A stretch of 64,000 nt of DNA from Morchella semilibera. Its lineage: Eukaryota > Ascomycota > Pezizomycetes > Pezizales > Morchellaceae. The stretch spans positions 1,692,201-1,756,200 of the forward strand of contig CM018608.1 in NCBI GenBank assembly GCA_009192285.1. The letters are read 5' to 3'. Under the pieces are notes generated by a model. It had not been told where the DNA came from. It saw only the letters and a program-made list of their open reading frames with translations, and ran no database searches. A program made the translations under genes and the position numbers. Within the stretch, counting starts at the first letter, position 1, and every line of letters starts with the position of its first letter. Shown one piece after another: positions 43,237 to 56,915 of the stretch.

Positions 43237-44388
43237 GAATGGGGGGTGATGGTAGTTATATATACGCGAGGGGAGAGCTGATACCAACATACAACAACGA
43301 CGCCGTGACTCATTCGATCTCTTACCGACCCACCATGAAGAACCGATACAACTCTCTTTCATAAAAACAGCTAACTACTCCTATAACCTTTCCGCACTTT
43401 ATCCAGTCCGCGCAACGCCAAATTTAGTGATGGCCACTGAGCTTGCCCACCAGAATGAAGCAACGAATTCGGTTGTGATGGAAATTTGATTAACTCGGCA
43501 TCCGATTGCTCGCATTATGGTATCTACTTTGCTTGACTCGCCGTGAGGCTCAGGATTTAAGGATCCGGAACGACTCTCTGTTGTTTGTTCATTCGACTGT
43601 ACTGGGTTGGGTAAATTAATCTGTGCTTGTAGTTCCTCTGGAATTTGGGCGTCTTCACGTCTCCTTATTTGGCGTAGCAATTCTACCAGATTAAACGGAA
43701 CAAGACCGCTTTTGCAAAACCAGATACTGCGTTTGATCAGGCGCAGGATACTTCGCGTGGAGGAAACAGAATATGGGGAAATCGTCGTTCCTTCCTAATC
43801 ATATATTGGAAATTTGTGACGGCTTTTTTATATCTTGGAGTTAGAGGGCCAAAAACACTTCAGCCTAAAGGCTAGGTACGGTGTGATGTATATGTAGGTA
43901 AACAGAAGGGAATAATATGATGGTCTATAGTGAAATCAATGACATGAAGCTCAATTCACATCCATCGAGTATGAACCTTCGCCAATCACTAGGATTGCTA
44001 TAAAGATTATTAATGTATCTAGAAGTTGTTTTAGAGATAATAGTCTAACGTACTCAATTATCCATCGGGTTTCAGGCTCACTCACTGTCTCGATCCACAC
44101 CTATGCTCGGTTTTTGCTCTCTAAATGGTAGGATTAACATAATCTCCGTATATAGAAATAGCTTCTACTAGTGAACATGACTCTCGGTCGGTATATTCTT
44201 TATACGTTTTGTCCGGATCCGTAGAATGAACAGCCCTTCTCCTGGTATTTCCAATTCCAAAATGCAAAGGCTTTTCACCCACATTCCATATCCTCTTTCG
44301 TACCACAATATTGTAAGATTTCCTGTAATTACGATACTGTGAAACGTCAGACATAAAGTATTAAACTTAAATTTTATATATTATGATT
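43237..44388. other. Intergenic, nothing firmly recognised
   Basis: Short frames on the minus strand (43399-43680, 44121-44354) look weakly coding but show no domain, and I cannot connect them by convincing introns. Confidence 0.3.
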
Positions 44389-44812
44389 CTACCTTCTTAA
44401 AAAAATCCACCATATTGTTCCAATCTTCAGACTTGGCTTGATTCTTGTTTTTATTGTTGCAATATGTAAAACGGATGGAATTCTTATGACGTTTGAGAAA
44501 GACGTGAAACAAGGCAGTTCTAAGTTGGGACTACCCGTATTTCTGATACCTTTTTGCATAATAAAATCTGCTCCATGTGTTATTTGCTCTCGATCAGCAG
44601 GAATATTCCACATGTCCAAGAAATCCAATCTTTCCGCCAATGAATTTCCTCCCGCTCCTGTTTGTAGTACTATGACTCACCGGTCACGTATTCATCTAGA
44701 AGGATCTGCAATGTGTCTTTGAAGAGGTCATCTAGATATCCCATACTACCGAGCAGTTGTCGCAGCATGAGGATGCCTATGCAAGCCGCTATTTGGATTG
44801 TTGTATTCCTTC
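44389..44812 (-). pseudogene. Possible coding remnant, unidentified
   Basis: A minus-strand segment from about 44812 to 44680 reads IGILMLRQLLGSMGYLDDLF and onward to DEYVTG, ending at a possible GT splice site. A second frame at 44640-44560 reads RLDFLDMWNIPADREQITHG. The amino-acid texture is coding-like but no family is recognised and the joint between pieces is unclear. It may be part of an old transposase. Confidence 0.2.
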
Positions 44813-45095
44813 AATTTTGCGTAGTACGAGGATAGTGCTGAATACGATCTTTCCCCACAACCAAACTCCTCGTCATTATTGATTTCTGGACTGTTAGATA
44901 GCGTTAGTTAGGAATTGGGGACTCCGGAGTTCCTCTTCTCACCTTTCTCTCCATCTCTCCGGGAATATAACTTTCACTTTCATACCCATCATAGTAACGA
45001 ACTCCTGGATTGTCGGTATCGGAGTTGTCCGACATTTAAAACCGCTGCAGTTTGGGGGGGGGTTAGTTGTTCTGTCTCAAGAGAGAGTTTAAAAG

Positions 45096-45270
45096 AAAAA
45101 GATCGACATAAAAAGGATTAGCATCTACTAGCTATAGATAGTAGGTATGATACTTTCAACGCCGCCCGCGGAGGCCTCCGGTACGGTATCCTAAGTGCAA
45201 TCGTGAGAGAGCACACCTGTGGACAGCGTTTTTCTGGGCACGGTGCTGGTCTTTTTGTGTCGATCTTTTT
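45096..45270. mobile_element. ~175-bp MITE with AAAAAGATCGACA ends
   Basis: AAAAAGATCGACATAAAAAG at 45096-45115 and its near-exact inverse at 45251-45270. The interior ACTTTCAACGCCGCCC..CGGTATCCTAAGTGC recurs at 33285-33330. No coding capacity. Confidence 0.65.
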
Positions 45271-46754
45271 TTTTTTTTGCAACGGACGGTCTCTAATACC
45301 TCATTGCTAATCACCAGGACCCACCAGAACACGATTGCAGACCCCACAAGTCAAGAACCGCCAACCAAAAGCACATATCAATCTGCTTGCGCCAGGACCG
45401 GAAGGGTTGGATTGGCCAACAACGAGATAGAGTACTGCGGCGCAGGTTAGGTGACAACAAGTTACGTATACCATAAAAGTGGTCTTTGGGAAAATGTTAA
45501 TTGTCATGATAAATCTGTCCGTCAGAACTATGTATAAAGATAGCTCACTTTGTCAGTTCATTCAATACACCAGTTGACCCTTCTTCGATCTCACAAACTG
45601 TTTATTTCCAGTCATCAGAACACGCAACGCCTTACAGTACTGAAAGGTTTGTTCCCGGGTAGGGCCTGGCCCGATCACATACCTAGCGGTAGTCTTTGAG
45701 TTCATTTCTGAAACAAAAACTAGAGTAGGTTGTGGGAAAATATTATTTCTAGATGTGTCCCACCATTCCTGATTGCGCTCATGTTATCAAAATCCAAGAA
45801 CGAGACATTGACAAAGCTATATATAAGTATAAAGTGCCCCCCCCCCCCCCCAACATTCCTGTTTCTTGTACCCGGCTCAATTACGTACTGGTAGCGACAA
45901 AGAGAGAGAGGTTCAGCAGCGAGGTTGTATTCTATCAGTTGCCGGAGCAACTAGTGCCTTCCATTGTGCGCTACTGCTCCATTCTCGGTTACTTAACCTC
46001 TCGCTGCATCTTTCATCTTGCTCAAGTAGTAAGTTCTTAACACCCGGATAGCCAACACTCTGTTTCAAATACTGATATACCTCAGATGTCTCAGTTACCT
46101 ATATATCTAAACTACTATCAAAGTAGCAGTTCTTCATGATGACCTACTTGGTACTGGCGAGGATACCTCAGACCTTCCTATCTTCAAGCACTAGTATAAG
46201 TCGCACCCCATCAAGCATCAAGCCGCAGTATCAGCCGCGCCGATCGAGGCCGAATACCAGCCGCAGCATCCCAAGCCAGAGATGAAGCCGCAAGGGAAGG
46301 TACTTTAAGAAGGCCAAGCGGGTCACCTTTGGTATCCTCGGAGATATGAGGCGTAGAGGCATCGGGAGAAGTAGAGAGGATTCGGAGAAAAAAGGATCTA
46401 TATCAAGGATGCGGAAACACAAACTCTGCTAGTGTGTTTCTGTATATCACACTTTTCCGATTATTTTAAAGGCTCCCAAGAAGAGATATTGGACTAGATA
46501 AGAGAGGAATTCAGGCAGGCCTCGGGTAAGAGTCCTTTCCTCTCCGCTGTTTGATAATGGCTTTTGTTTAGATTTCTGATAAGGCAGTAGGGCTCGATGT
46601 AGTGGCAATGGGTTTGATGAGGAATTGGGAAGAGGAGCGGAGAAGGGAAAATAAAAAATAAGTAAAAACAGGAGGGTGTCGCGCTCGCAAATACAGAGAT
46701 GGGGCAAGCTCTTGACAAGTACGGTCTCTATTATTCTTCTCTTTTGATAATTTA
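45271..46754. other. Intergenic, nothing recognised
   Basis: Contains a 14-15 nt C run at 45837-45852. Short frames only. Confidence 0.35.
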
Positions 46755-47229
46755 TTGAAGTATGATGATAGTTCTTTATTACTACCGGTCACTAACAGAT
46801 TCAATTGCGGATACAGGCGGATAAATATGATTGATGACCTACAAAGCCAAAATGACGATAATAAAAGCTCTGATCTCGGCGAAGTTGAAGAAGTCAAAAG
46901 AGTTAGCAAAAACTTAAGAGCTGGCGACTGTTCCCTCGCAAAAGCGAAGGCAGATGAGAGTGATGAGTGTTGTTCTTCCAATATCGCTAAGAATGGAAAT
47001 CAAAAGAGAATGGAAGATACAAGAATTTTGCAATCAATAATTGACGCCAATGAAGCAGGAGATAAGAGGTTTATGGATAGATGGGGGGATGTCGAGAAGT
47101 AGACATCCAACCTTGAGAGAGAGGATGGACAGAATGGACAAATTGCGGAAAAAATAGGGTTATCGAATCAATGGAAAGGCCAAGTGGATAATTTGGACAA
47201 CCGAGTTGATATAGGTGTTGGTATTAAAG
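46755..47229 (+). pseudogene. Remnant resembling the Harbinger accessory ORF
   Basis: Frame with MEDTRILQSIIDANEAGDKR and FMDRWGDVEK, an in-frame TAG at 47100-47102, then a coiled-coil-like continuation (QIAEKIGLSNQWKGQVDNLD). The pattern of a MDRW-type motif followed by heptad-like sequence matches the C-terminal end of the ORF at 58454-59407 (QRMDRWERIF..VAAVENQYMG). Similarity is weak, so the link is tentative. Confidence 0.3.
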
Positions 47230-47296
47230 AAATATTGCCCAATTAATAGTCTTTTGGATAGAGGCATATAGCCATTAAGAAGATTCGTAACCTTTT

Positions 47297-47312
47297 GAGG
47301 GTTAGGGTTAGG
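47297..47312. repeat. Two and a half TTAGGG units
   Basis: GGGTTAGGGTTAGG, the telomere-type hexamer of many fungi, but too short to indicate a real telomere. Confidence 0.4.
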
Positions 47313-47344
47313 ACCCAGCAGATATCAAACACGTCTCTAGAGTA

Positions 47345-47790
47345 CACCCCCTAGTCTCCTACACCTCCACCTCCACCTCTACACCATCATCTCTACACCA
47401 TCATCTCTACGCCTTCATCTCTACGTCTTCATCTACGTCCTCATCTGTGCCCACTACAGTTGAGCATCCTGCCATCGTCCAGACATGAGCTAATTAGTGA
47501 AGCAGGTAGTAAAACGAGCATCAGTGGATCAAGCAGGTACGGTAAGTGGGTATCCCTACGCCTTTATCTACGCCTTCATCTACACCATTATCCCCGCCGC
47601 AATTCAGCATCCTGTCATTGTCCAGACATCGGCTAACCGGTGAAGCAGGCACCGAATGAAGCAGCGAATCCATCGAATCCAAACGAGTACGGATTCAAGC
47701 ACCTTCATCTCCACGGCTTCATATCTATGGCTTCATCTCTACGGCTTTAACCCTCTACACCTCCATCTCCACATTTCCATCATATCCTCT
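47345..47790. repeat. CATCTCTACRCC pyrimidine-rich repeats
   Basis: Degenerate 14-bp units (CTCTACACCATCAT, CTCTACGCCTTCAT and relatives) at 47375-47450, 47565-47600 and 47700-47780, with the sequence between them also partly duplicated (CAGACATGAGCTAA / CAGACATCGGCTAA). Confidence 0.6.
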
Positions 47791-50458
47791 GCACCCCCCT
47801 CCCACTCCGTGGATACCGCGTGTTAGTAGTCTTCCTACACCTGTCCCCATGCGTCGTCGTCGTGGCCTAGTGAGTGGAGCAGGTACCAAGTCTAGCGAAT
47901 TCGGTACTTGATCCAGCGAATCCATTCTCCAATCTAGCAAATCCAGCACCCCAATCCAACAAAACCATCACCCAATCTAGTATATCCGCCACCAATCGAG
48001 CGAATCTATCAAGTCCAGCGTATATATCAAGTCCAGCCCCCAACCAAGCAGCGAATCAAACAGGTACGGCAGGCAGGTAAGCAGAGTCAATGTACATATT
48101 AAATCGAGAAATAATCAAGAGTTTTATTTGTGAAATTCACCTATGCTCAGAAGTAGCGTGAAACTGACCTACCTGCGCATCCAGATTTTACACTGAATAA
48201 AATAACCCTTATAGCATTATCACATATACTAAGGCTGAATATATATAACTCTCACCGGCCATAGCAATTTAAGGAGGTTATAGAAAATACCACAATTAAT
48301 ATCAAACAATCCTCATATTGATATGCCAAGGGCGGTAGTGTATCTTTATCACTATCGAGAGCCAGCTAAAAGTATGACCAGACACGTACTGTAGTTCTTG
48401 TGTCTGCTTGACCAATAGAGCCAATAGAAGACCAAAGATAGAGAGGTGGTTGCTGGCGCCCTATCAATATCTGCATAAGGTGGGTGGATTAAGTGCTGCC
48501 GCCAATTGAGTCAAATCCATTTTGAACCGAAGAAATTCAGTACACCACGTACTAGGGGTGGCCAGCTCGCGACCGCGGGTTGTAGGTACATACTTTTGGA
48601 GCTCTGCCCCCTCCCCCTTTGCTTGATATACCCTTGGCCCGCCCCCTTTGCTTGATATACCTTCGGCCCCGCCCCCTCAGGTTTATCTGCTCTAACAGTC
48701 CTTCAATATATAGTTCAACTACTTCCAGTTGAATGAATTATTAAAATCATCTCTAGTAGATTTTATTTCTAGTCGTGCTGCCCTGGGCCTCTACAGCTGT
48801 TATTGGGGGCCTACGGTCCCGCTCCAACTCCCCCAATTCCTCCATCCTTCCACACCCCCCTTATCATATCAGCAGCTCTAGTTATTTGAATTAACTCCAA
48901 CTCTGGTACTTGCCGCGAGAATAAGTTTCTGCCACATAAACTTGGCGGAAACTTGTTCTTACCGCAAGTACTGGGAGCATTTGATTTGGTTGCCAAGCTG
49001 GGTTAGGGTTCCCACTCCTGGCCGATCAGTTTTCGAGAAAGTGCGCAAAAGTGGAAAAAAAAAAAAAGGTATGGTCTCAACCCGAACATCCCCAGTTGCT
49101 TTCCGGCTCACCTCCATACTCTATCTTTCAGCAAGTAGAGAAGAGAGAGGAAATTTAGGAAAGCCCTTTTTTATTTTTGTTTCTAATAACACCCGAATAG
49201 GTGAGCATCATATTGGATCGTTGGCGACCACGACGTTGGATTAATGGGGCGATATTGTCTGCAACACCTCGCTGAGTTAAACTCAGTAGTAAAAAGGTCT
49301 CCGCAATGTCTATGATGTCGGTCAACCTCCTCTGGCTCCACTTCACAGTTTTCCGCCTGTCATATTTTATAATATTTTACACCTCTCCACATTCTACAAC
49401 CGCGAGCGACATAATCCCACCTCGCTGATGAACCTCTTGGGCCAGGTCGGTCGATGTCGGAAGTGTAAGGTTGGATGCGGAGTAGTTTCGCAGTCCATGT
49501 ATCTGATAGACGGTCAGTTCAAATTACAACCCGAGACACTTAAACCCTTTATCAATTTAACGCTAGAATACAACTCCACACATCCGACGCGACCTCGGCC
49601 CGACCCCGACCCGACCCCGGCCCGACCCAGCTGCAGCATGCCACTCCCTGCTCTCTTCACACACCATACATGCCACTGCATGCTATCGTATGGGATTTAC
49701 TGCTAGGCCTAGGAAAGCTACTGGGGCATGGAGTGCTTGGCTTAGTTAGCAGAAGCTCGGGCAGGCCCACAACTCCGTAGGTAATGGCGCTAGTGCGTGA
49801 TGAACTTCAGAACAGTCAAAGACCAACAGGTCTTACGGAACAGAATATTAGACTATTGGTTAGTTTATCCATCTAATCTTATTTAAACATCTATTTAATG
49901 GTTATTAGGATACAACGAGCGAAAATATATCAAATCTCTAAGATAGCCGCTGTCAAGATTGATCTTAGCTCCTCCTATACAAGGCTACAAGCCGCTGCAA
50001 GGGCCTTGAAGCCACACCCCACGAAGCTACAGTGGTACCTCATAGTAGGAATGAATCTGAGATGCTGGAATCAAATAAAGAAGGTCTTGAGCATAGTGCA
50101 TGACATGTGATCGTGTATCGAGCCGTGTCTCTACAAATGCATAATGATTATGGATCATATCGGAATGCAAAAGGCAGAGAAAAGAAAATCAGAGAAACTT
50201 ACTTGAGGAGGGAAAGCGGGGTGCGGAGCAATATATATGAGATATATTCCAACTAGAAAGATCCGAAACAATGTGCGACACCTTCGCATCTAGAGATTTT
50301 GGAGTTACCCAACAGTGATAATTGTAAGACGTCAGCTTCGCCCCGAAAAACTTACCACATCAATCTCTCGGGAAGTAACACAGATGTGAGGGAGCAACCC
50401 GCAAAGCCAAACACAGTTTGGCAGCAAATGAAGCCGGCAGCGGAAGGCTCACGTATAA
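47791..50458. other. Gene-poor stretch with small repeats
   Basis: Holds a ~31-bp tandem duplication around CCCCCTTTGCTTGATATACC (about 48613-48674) and a CCCGACC-type GC microsatellite (49590-49630). No gene supported. Confidence 0.4.
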
Positions 50459-50924
50459 ATGGAGCCAGGTAGAGAAAGAAGGACTGCGGTTAAAAGGGAA
50501 AGAAAGGTTATAATGCATTCGATTGCTCAAAGGTTGATAGAGAAGCGAAATAGGGAAGTAGGTGGGGATGCCGATAAAATAGTGTTGCAGATACAGGACT
50601 TCAAGAATCACGTTTATGATACGGGAGGAGATATAAACAAGTTTTGGCGATAATGCAAGCTGGCACCACGGGCAATTGAGTTGTATATTATACATTATAT
50701 GACTCCTCCAAGTCAATTCCTAAGTATTCCCATAAACCGGCTGGAATACAATTAATATCACCAGCTGCAACAGCCCCGTTGAACAAGTAAGCGGCAAAAT
50801 AGAAGGTAGCCATATACTTACCTATTTGTGGTGGCCCTGTTTTTGGCCCACCTTTATATCCGCAAAACCTATAGCGATTTATTACCTTTCCAAAATTATT
50901 CAAAGTGACAGGCATTTCCAACAT
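50459..50924. pseudogene. Convergent remnants of a second Harbinger-like unit
   Basis: Plus strand 50459-50653 reads VKRERKVIMHSIAQRLIEKR, like the helical end of a Harbinger accessory ORF. Minus strand 50924-50688 reads NNFGKVINRYRFCGYKGG..PQIGKYM, resembling the C-terminal transposase block FGKVVQYFGYIDF..PVGKYYFAA seen at 59600. The convergent layout copies that at 58454-59693. Both pieces are short and broken. Confidence 0.35.
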
Positions 50925-53900
50925 TTCTGAATTGGGAACCGTCTATGTAGCTATCAATAGTACCTGATTTCTTGTACTGTACTACGCTTCCATAGTTCAC
51001 TAGTATGCAGCATCGCACTACATATACATAGGTTTCCTTGCAAATTAGACCGAATACCCCCAACCCCCACATCTCCATTCCAACAGGCCCGAGAGACTAG
51101 CGATTATCCCATTGGGTTTTACAATTGCTTGCCATATCATCGTATGCGCTCTTCCATATCCACTAAAAAAATTACTGGTCGGCATGATCTATTCCGGGAC
51201 GGCAAAATTTAAAAGTGAGAATGTTTTCTATCAATGGATGACTTCCCGTGAAAATTTGGATTCCAGAATCTGAATCTGAACAGATGGGGGGGGGGGGGGG
51301 TCGGTTCAGATTTCTAAACTTCAGAAACCTGGAAAGCAGTAATATGGTTGTTCGTGAGCCTTACCAGAAAATCCAGGTTCTAAATTTCCTACGGGAAGTC
51401 ACCCAATAAAGCCTGACATTTGTCTGGTTGCCGGGCGTTCACATTGCAGATGCATATGAGGTGAGACGCAAAGTATCCCAGAAGAGTCGATTATGTATTT
51501 TGTGTACATAATTATAAAGATGCAAGCATCGTTGATAATAACTGAAAGCCATGCACAAGAATGACTAGAAAATATAGCAGCTCTTTAAGACTGAAAGTCG
51601 TTGGTACATCAAAAGCGTCGCTAGCTGAACCAGCCACAATCAATCGAAGCGGAGAAATTCCAAACATCATAAGTCGCTTTTATCCTCATAGAAAACCGAG
51701 ATCACATATAAGGAAGGGTTCTTCGTAATTTTTCCTTTCCCCGTATATACCGATTGCGTTTTTGGAATAATGCTGGTACCGGGTTGCTTGCCGTGGTAGA
51801 ACCTGGTTTAGATACTCTATATTGTGAAAACCCCCTAAGGGTCTCGGGTGTTTTTCTAATTTTTCACAAGAGTTAGCAACAGTTTACAACGACTTTCTCT
51901 TTCGTCAACATTTCCCCACACTGCCGCTTACCTTTTTCTCAAGGCCTGTACCCAGAGGATCGCTTTTGTATGTTGACCTCTCTATTCAAAAAGCAGCCGC
52001 CTGGTCCCCGCCAGTGCCTAAAAGCCAATCATTTCCCTCGATCACACCTGATTCCCTGTCCTCTAGTCACATCCGAAGTCAACGTTTTATGGGCATAACC
52101 TTTTAATTTTATTAGAGGGGTTTTGCACCCCCAACCAGATATGGCGCACTTACTGCGGGACCTATCCACAAACACACAGAAAATAGAAACCATTGCTTGC
52201 TCTTTCACATCGGGCTTTGCGCCAAGAACTCCTACTAGTCCTTGTGTATGTAGATTTATGCATCAATCGGCGTTGCTCGAAGGGAGGCTTAAGAAAAGGT
52301 AGCAATTGCAGTTTTTTTCTATTTATGTAATGATAGAGTTAGGTCTGGAAATGTATTTACAAGTTGGAACTGTGAGCACATTTACCCCTCCTATCACACC
52401 ACGTATATATCCAAGTTCCGGAGGCCACCTGTACCAAGAACATATATGCCTGGGGTTTCCCCACTCCCCACTTCCCCACCCCTACTCGTATCAACTGCCC
52501 GAATCATAACCGACGCATCGATTAAAGAGGGACCTTTAGCTACAAAAGCTGGATGGAACGCCGAGCACTTTGGCGGGATGCCCTATGCTGCTAATCGGTT
52601 GAACGACTCAAGTCTCTCCCGGAAACAGATAGACTTTCTGTTCAACTTGTTCGACTTTCTGTCAGACTCGCGCAGCTAAAAGTCCCTTTTAGAGGTAGTC
52701 AGACTTGCCCAGAGGTAGAGCCAGAGCCAGAGCCAGCGCAAAGGTATTTTTTTGGCTGATAAAAGCTGCTCGGGCTCGGTCCTAGCTTTCCAACTGATTT
52801 TTTTCTCGTTGGAAGGACAGGGTGGAGTTGGGAGCGCTTTGTCGCTAGCTTACCAGATCGTTTTAGCTCTGGCTCTCGCTCGTTTCTGGCCCAGTCTACC
52901 ATTTTTGTGAATTAAGGCGGATGCATACAGAAACCTAATGAAATACCGTGTTCAAAATGTTTCTTTAGCAACAAATGTCTTTTTCCTTTCCTTATTTTCT
53001 TTACTACTCTTTTTCCTTTTCCCCTCCCTCCTCTGGTGGAGGGGGGGGGGGGTGGGGGCAGTAACAGCACAAAAGATCCGTCTCCCGCTTCGATCCCGGG
53101 ACACCCTCCGCCAGGCCGGACCTAGAAAATCATAAGGTATTATATTCCGGGATGATCTCAGGGGCTATAAACGTTGTTTGACACGCCCATGGAAAAGTTC
53201 CGGTGGTCTCTGTGAACCATCTCCGGCCCATTAGTTCTTGTATTAATTACTCAGGTTTCATGGCTTCTGGTAAAACCCACCCGTCTTTTTTTTTTTTTTT
53301 TGTTTGTTTAATTCACAGATAAAACCCTCCCGAACGAACAGCACTCGCCCCCCCAACGCACTATCAAGGGAACTTCCAAAGGCTTTCTACGAGTTCAGCA
53401 TCCTATTGAACAGTTTATTATATACAACATAAATTACTGGAAGCGATTTCAACTCCCCTCAACCAGACTGGAATATTCCTGCTAACAGGTAAATGTAGTT
53501 ATACAAGACATATTTTGTTCGACGCCATTGGTTGATCACAGCTTGAACCAAAATTGCATCTGTCATGCCCGATTAGTCTCTCCTCACGATCAAAAGAAAG
53601 GTAAAAAAACACCCAAATTTTCCGCTGGCAATGCGAGCCCCTCCCCGGTCATTTACATACACCTTTTCACTCCAGCGCTTATACCGCTTTTGTGAAGGAC
53701 GGAATATACGATAGCCAACCCATTTGGATGTTATAAAACAAAATCGGCCCCTCTTTCAGTAAATACTGGCCTGGCCGTTTAGTTATTCCCTCTATTATGG
53801 ACCTTACACCATTAAAACCTATTCACAATCGAAAAAAACTTGTCAAATAATACCGGACCTACGCCGACATCCAGGGTCCATGTGCTTGGATCCAGAATCG

Positions 53901-56900
53901 GCATGTTTCTAGTACCCCAAATATCTATAATGCTTTTTGTTATTTTCTGTCCGAGTGGCTAATTACTCGATAGTTTGACACTCATTCCCGTCATATTGAA
54001 AAGAGTTCTTCCTGTTCAATAATACTTATATTTTCAATATAATAATCCCTAGCCCTTTCACTAAAGTATTTGCCGTCAACGCCGATAAAGATTGCGTTCC
54101 AACTGTTTATCATTAGCTAAGGTATGAAAACCCCATGGCCCAGTCATACCGATCCCAAATTACCCCATAGAGAACCCTAGCCCTCGAACTAAAGATCCAA
54201 CACACCAGTCAGGAAATACATTCATCACACAACATATCCGCTTTCTAGAGTTTTTTTATATGACTGGAATATTCCTCTTTGCTGGTACTATTGAAGACAG
54301 TATATAGCTCTCGATTTCGCGATGAGGAGAAACAATCAACTAATAATACCCTCCGCCGCTACATCAACAGCTATAATTCCCTAAGCAGATATCCCTCTCA
54401 CGGCGTATTTCACAACGGATTTTTGGCTTGGAATGTAGCCCGCAACCTCAACCGTCAAGATTTAGTCTACCGCGTTATCATTCGCTACAGTAGTGGTTAT
54501 ATGGATGTAGACTATGAGTCTAAAGGCTGATTAGCCAGCAATTAGAAAAGCCCGAAAGTAGGACATTGCACGTCCACCCACGGCCTGGTAAACACCAGAG
54601 TATATGTATCTCTCTCAACCTTTAATTTTCCGCACCGACGAAGGAGACATCAATATATGTAACCGAACACTACCGCAAGTCCCCTTCTCCATCTGTTGTT
54701 GATCTTCTACGCTGTTTGCCCGGTAACTCTACTGATTATGTAGAAATAGTATCAACGTTACTTGTGAACAGCTACCTACCATATTATCCAACCTTCAGCA
54801 CACTGTTCTTGTCGTTGAGCAAGCTTTCATTTTCCCTCATATACTTTGTGCAGGTATCTACCCTAATTTTTATATGTTCATTGATGACGATTAGTATATT
54901 TCATGACGTGGCGAACAACCGGCCCCTAGTTAGAGAGGTTAATGCCTAGGAACCTTTGCCCAAGAGTTTATAGTGTGGCTAAGCAACCTCGTCCCTTCAA
55001 ACCGGTTAATTCTATTCCCCAGTGAACACCCCCCCCCCCCCATATTCATGAACGGGTCCGAATAACCTCCTATTCGGAGAATTTAATTATTGCGGATATA
55101 AAAACACTTATTGAGAAATTGTGATCTTGTGCATAACATATGCAAACCCTCCCCCTCTTGTGGCACAAGACATATCTGCAATATGTATAGCCTTCGCGAT
55201 ACCCCGTTCTTATCCTCAAATTTATACCCCGAATGTGTTTTATGAGAAGGTAAACCCGGGGCGTTTTAATTGGCCAGCCTTTCAGGCCGGTTTTGTGCCT
55301 GTGAAATTGGAGGTTGCCTGCAGGTGAATGCTCTACCTATTAACGCCCCAGTATAGATCTACGTTCCTGTATGTGTTACGCTAATTACGCCATCAGTTGA
55401 TCAATCCACCAGACTCAATATAGTTTCCGGTTTGTCGATGTTGCGGGAGGGCTACAGGAGTTGAATAATGGCTAGGTCTTCATATGGAGCAGCTGTATGC
55501 ACTTTCTAGTGTTCAAGAGTCTGCCGCTTTGAAACTGACTCCCTTGATAATAAAAGTCGCACGTATTACCCTTGGTATGCTCAAACAATCGTACAATTTC
55601 ATTCCCGGTCGAGAATTTCCATTGAACATACCGCTAATACCTCAGCGCCGTTCCCGACAGAGTCACTCACAACCCAATCCCTCTATCTTAAAGACTGTTG
55701 TAATCTATGACAGAGCCCAGCCGGAATAACGGCGCACTATACAGCGTTGAGAATTACTAAAATGCCTAATCACAGACTATCACTCGATCTTGTGTCTATT
55801 GTTCCAGTGAAATATTATAATGAAGAACCCTCGTAATTCCAAGCATAGCCCCTTCCTTGCATGGTAATCTGATGCTCATTATTTACTTATAGTGTCCGGG
55901 CCCTGAGTGATGGGTGCGGTGGGGTTTATAATGGTCTTGTTTATCTGTTCTCGCCTATCGGGCCGGATAGATGATAGAAACTATCTCTCTCGAATTCAGG
56001 AGCTCTCCGGAATGGACTACCCTAGAGTTATGGGGTTAAGAGAGTCTGTTATCACCGCCCATAGGCGACCTGGCACCAGAGCAGTCCTATATAGGTATAT
56101 GTTGAGATTTCAGGGTCGGTTGAAACAATCTGACTTTGAATCATTGAAAGTGACTAGACAAACTACAGCTATATCTAGTCATTCGCAACCTCGGCCATTC
56201 TCCGTTGTATGTTGCCCATATCTCCTGTCACCCCATCAGATAGCCAGCCCATCAGGCGGGATTTCCCATGTTCTCATAAAATCCATTGATACTTCTGTTG
56301 CTACCCTAAAAACGTCTATAAGGCAGCGCAGAACCACAGGTAGTGGTCAATAGTGTGTAATAAATAGAATACGAACCTAAGAAAATTGTAAGTTTGGACT
56401 TCAGTGCCACTTTGACATAAACTTGAAGCTTTTATTGACTTAGAAAATCCTGAAACAGTCCTATTGCAAGTCGTTCGACAACAATCTGACCTCCGGCTAG
56501 CCACGCTCCCGGAGTATAGATTATAATATTTCTTTTCCACTGGCAGACACATAGATCCATAGCAATAGGCCAGTGGCAATTACTCTAGGTGGTATAAACG
56601 ATTTAAATTACTTACATTCTCAGGCTGAATTTGGTGCTCGTATTCTCTGGAGGACTTACTGCTCGAGAGTCTATGGGGGAGGGTATCTAAATTAACTTTG
56701 GTGTTAATTTCTCTAGACACATTGGTGGTTTCAAAGATAAGGCTGCAGATATCATATTTCAATGTTAGCTGCTAGTCTAATGCAGGTGTTTTTTCTGGTT
56801 CTCGCATAGGGATTGTGAGGGTCCCAAGAGTTGACGTTCCCGGCCTCTACCGCCGGCTTCTCGGTTCATGAAACTAACTCAATCCTCCGGCTCCGTAGGT

Positions 56901-56915
56901 GTGTATATTCTTCTA
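50925..56915. other. Long gene-poor stretch
   Basis: Contains frames of 80-150 codons (for example 54279-54530 and 55907-56353, plus strand) without recognisable domains or splice partners; I do not call them genes. G and T homopolymers lie at 51286-51300, 53040-53052 and 53286-53301. A tRNA-3'-end-like sequence is at 53082-53113. Confidence 0.3.
53082..53113 (+). other. tRNA 3'-end-like sequence
   Basis: CCCGCTTCGATCCCGGG looks like a T arm with one broken pair, and the following ACACCCTCCGCCA could pair with GGAGGG at 53037-53042 and ends in CCA. A run of G replaces the D and anticodon arms, so this is at most a tRNA-derived fragment. Confidence 0.25.

Noticed and set aside
47297-47312. 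Telomere
   Set aside because: Only about two and a half TTAGGG units, inside the window, with unrelated sequence on both sides.
55907-56353. 148-codon frame as a gene
   Set aside because: Ordinary intergenic composition, no domain, no splice partners and no conserved-looking block.
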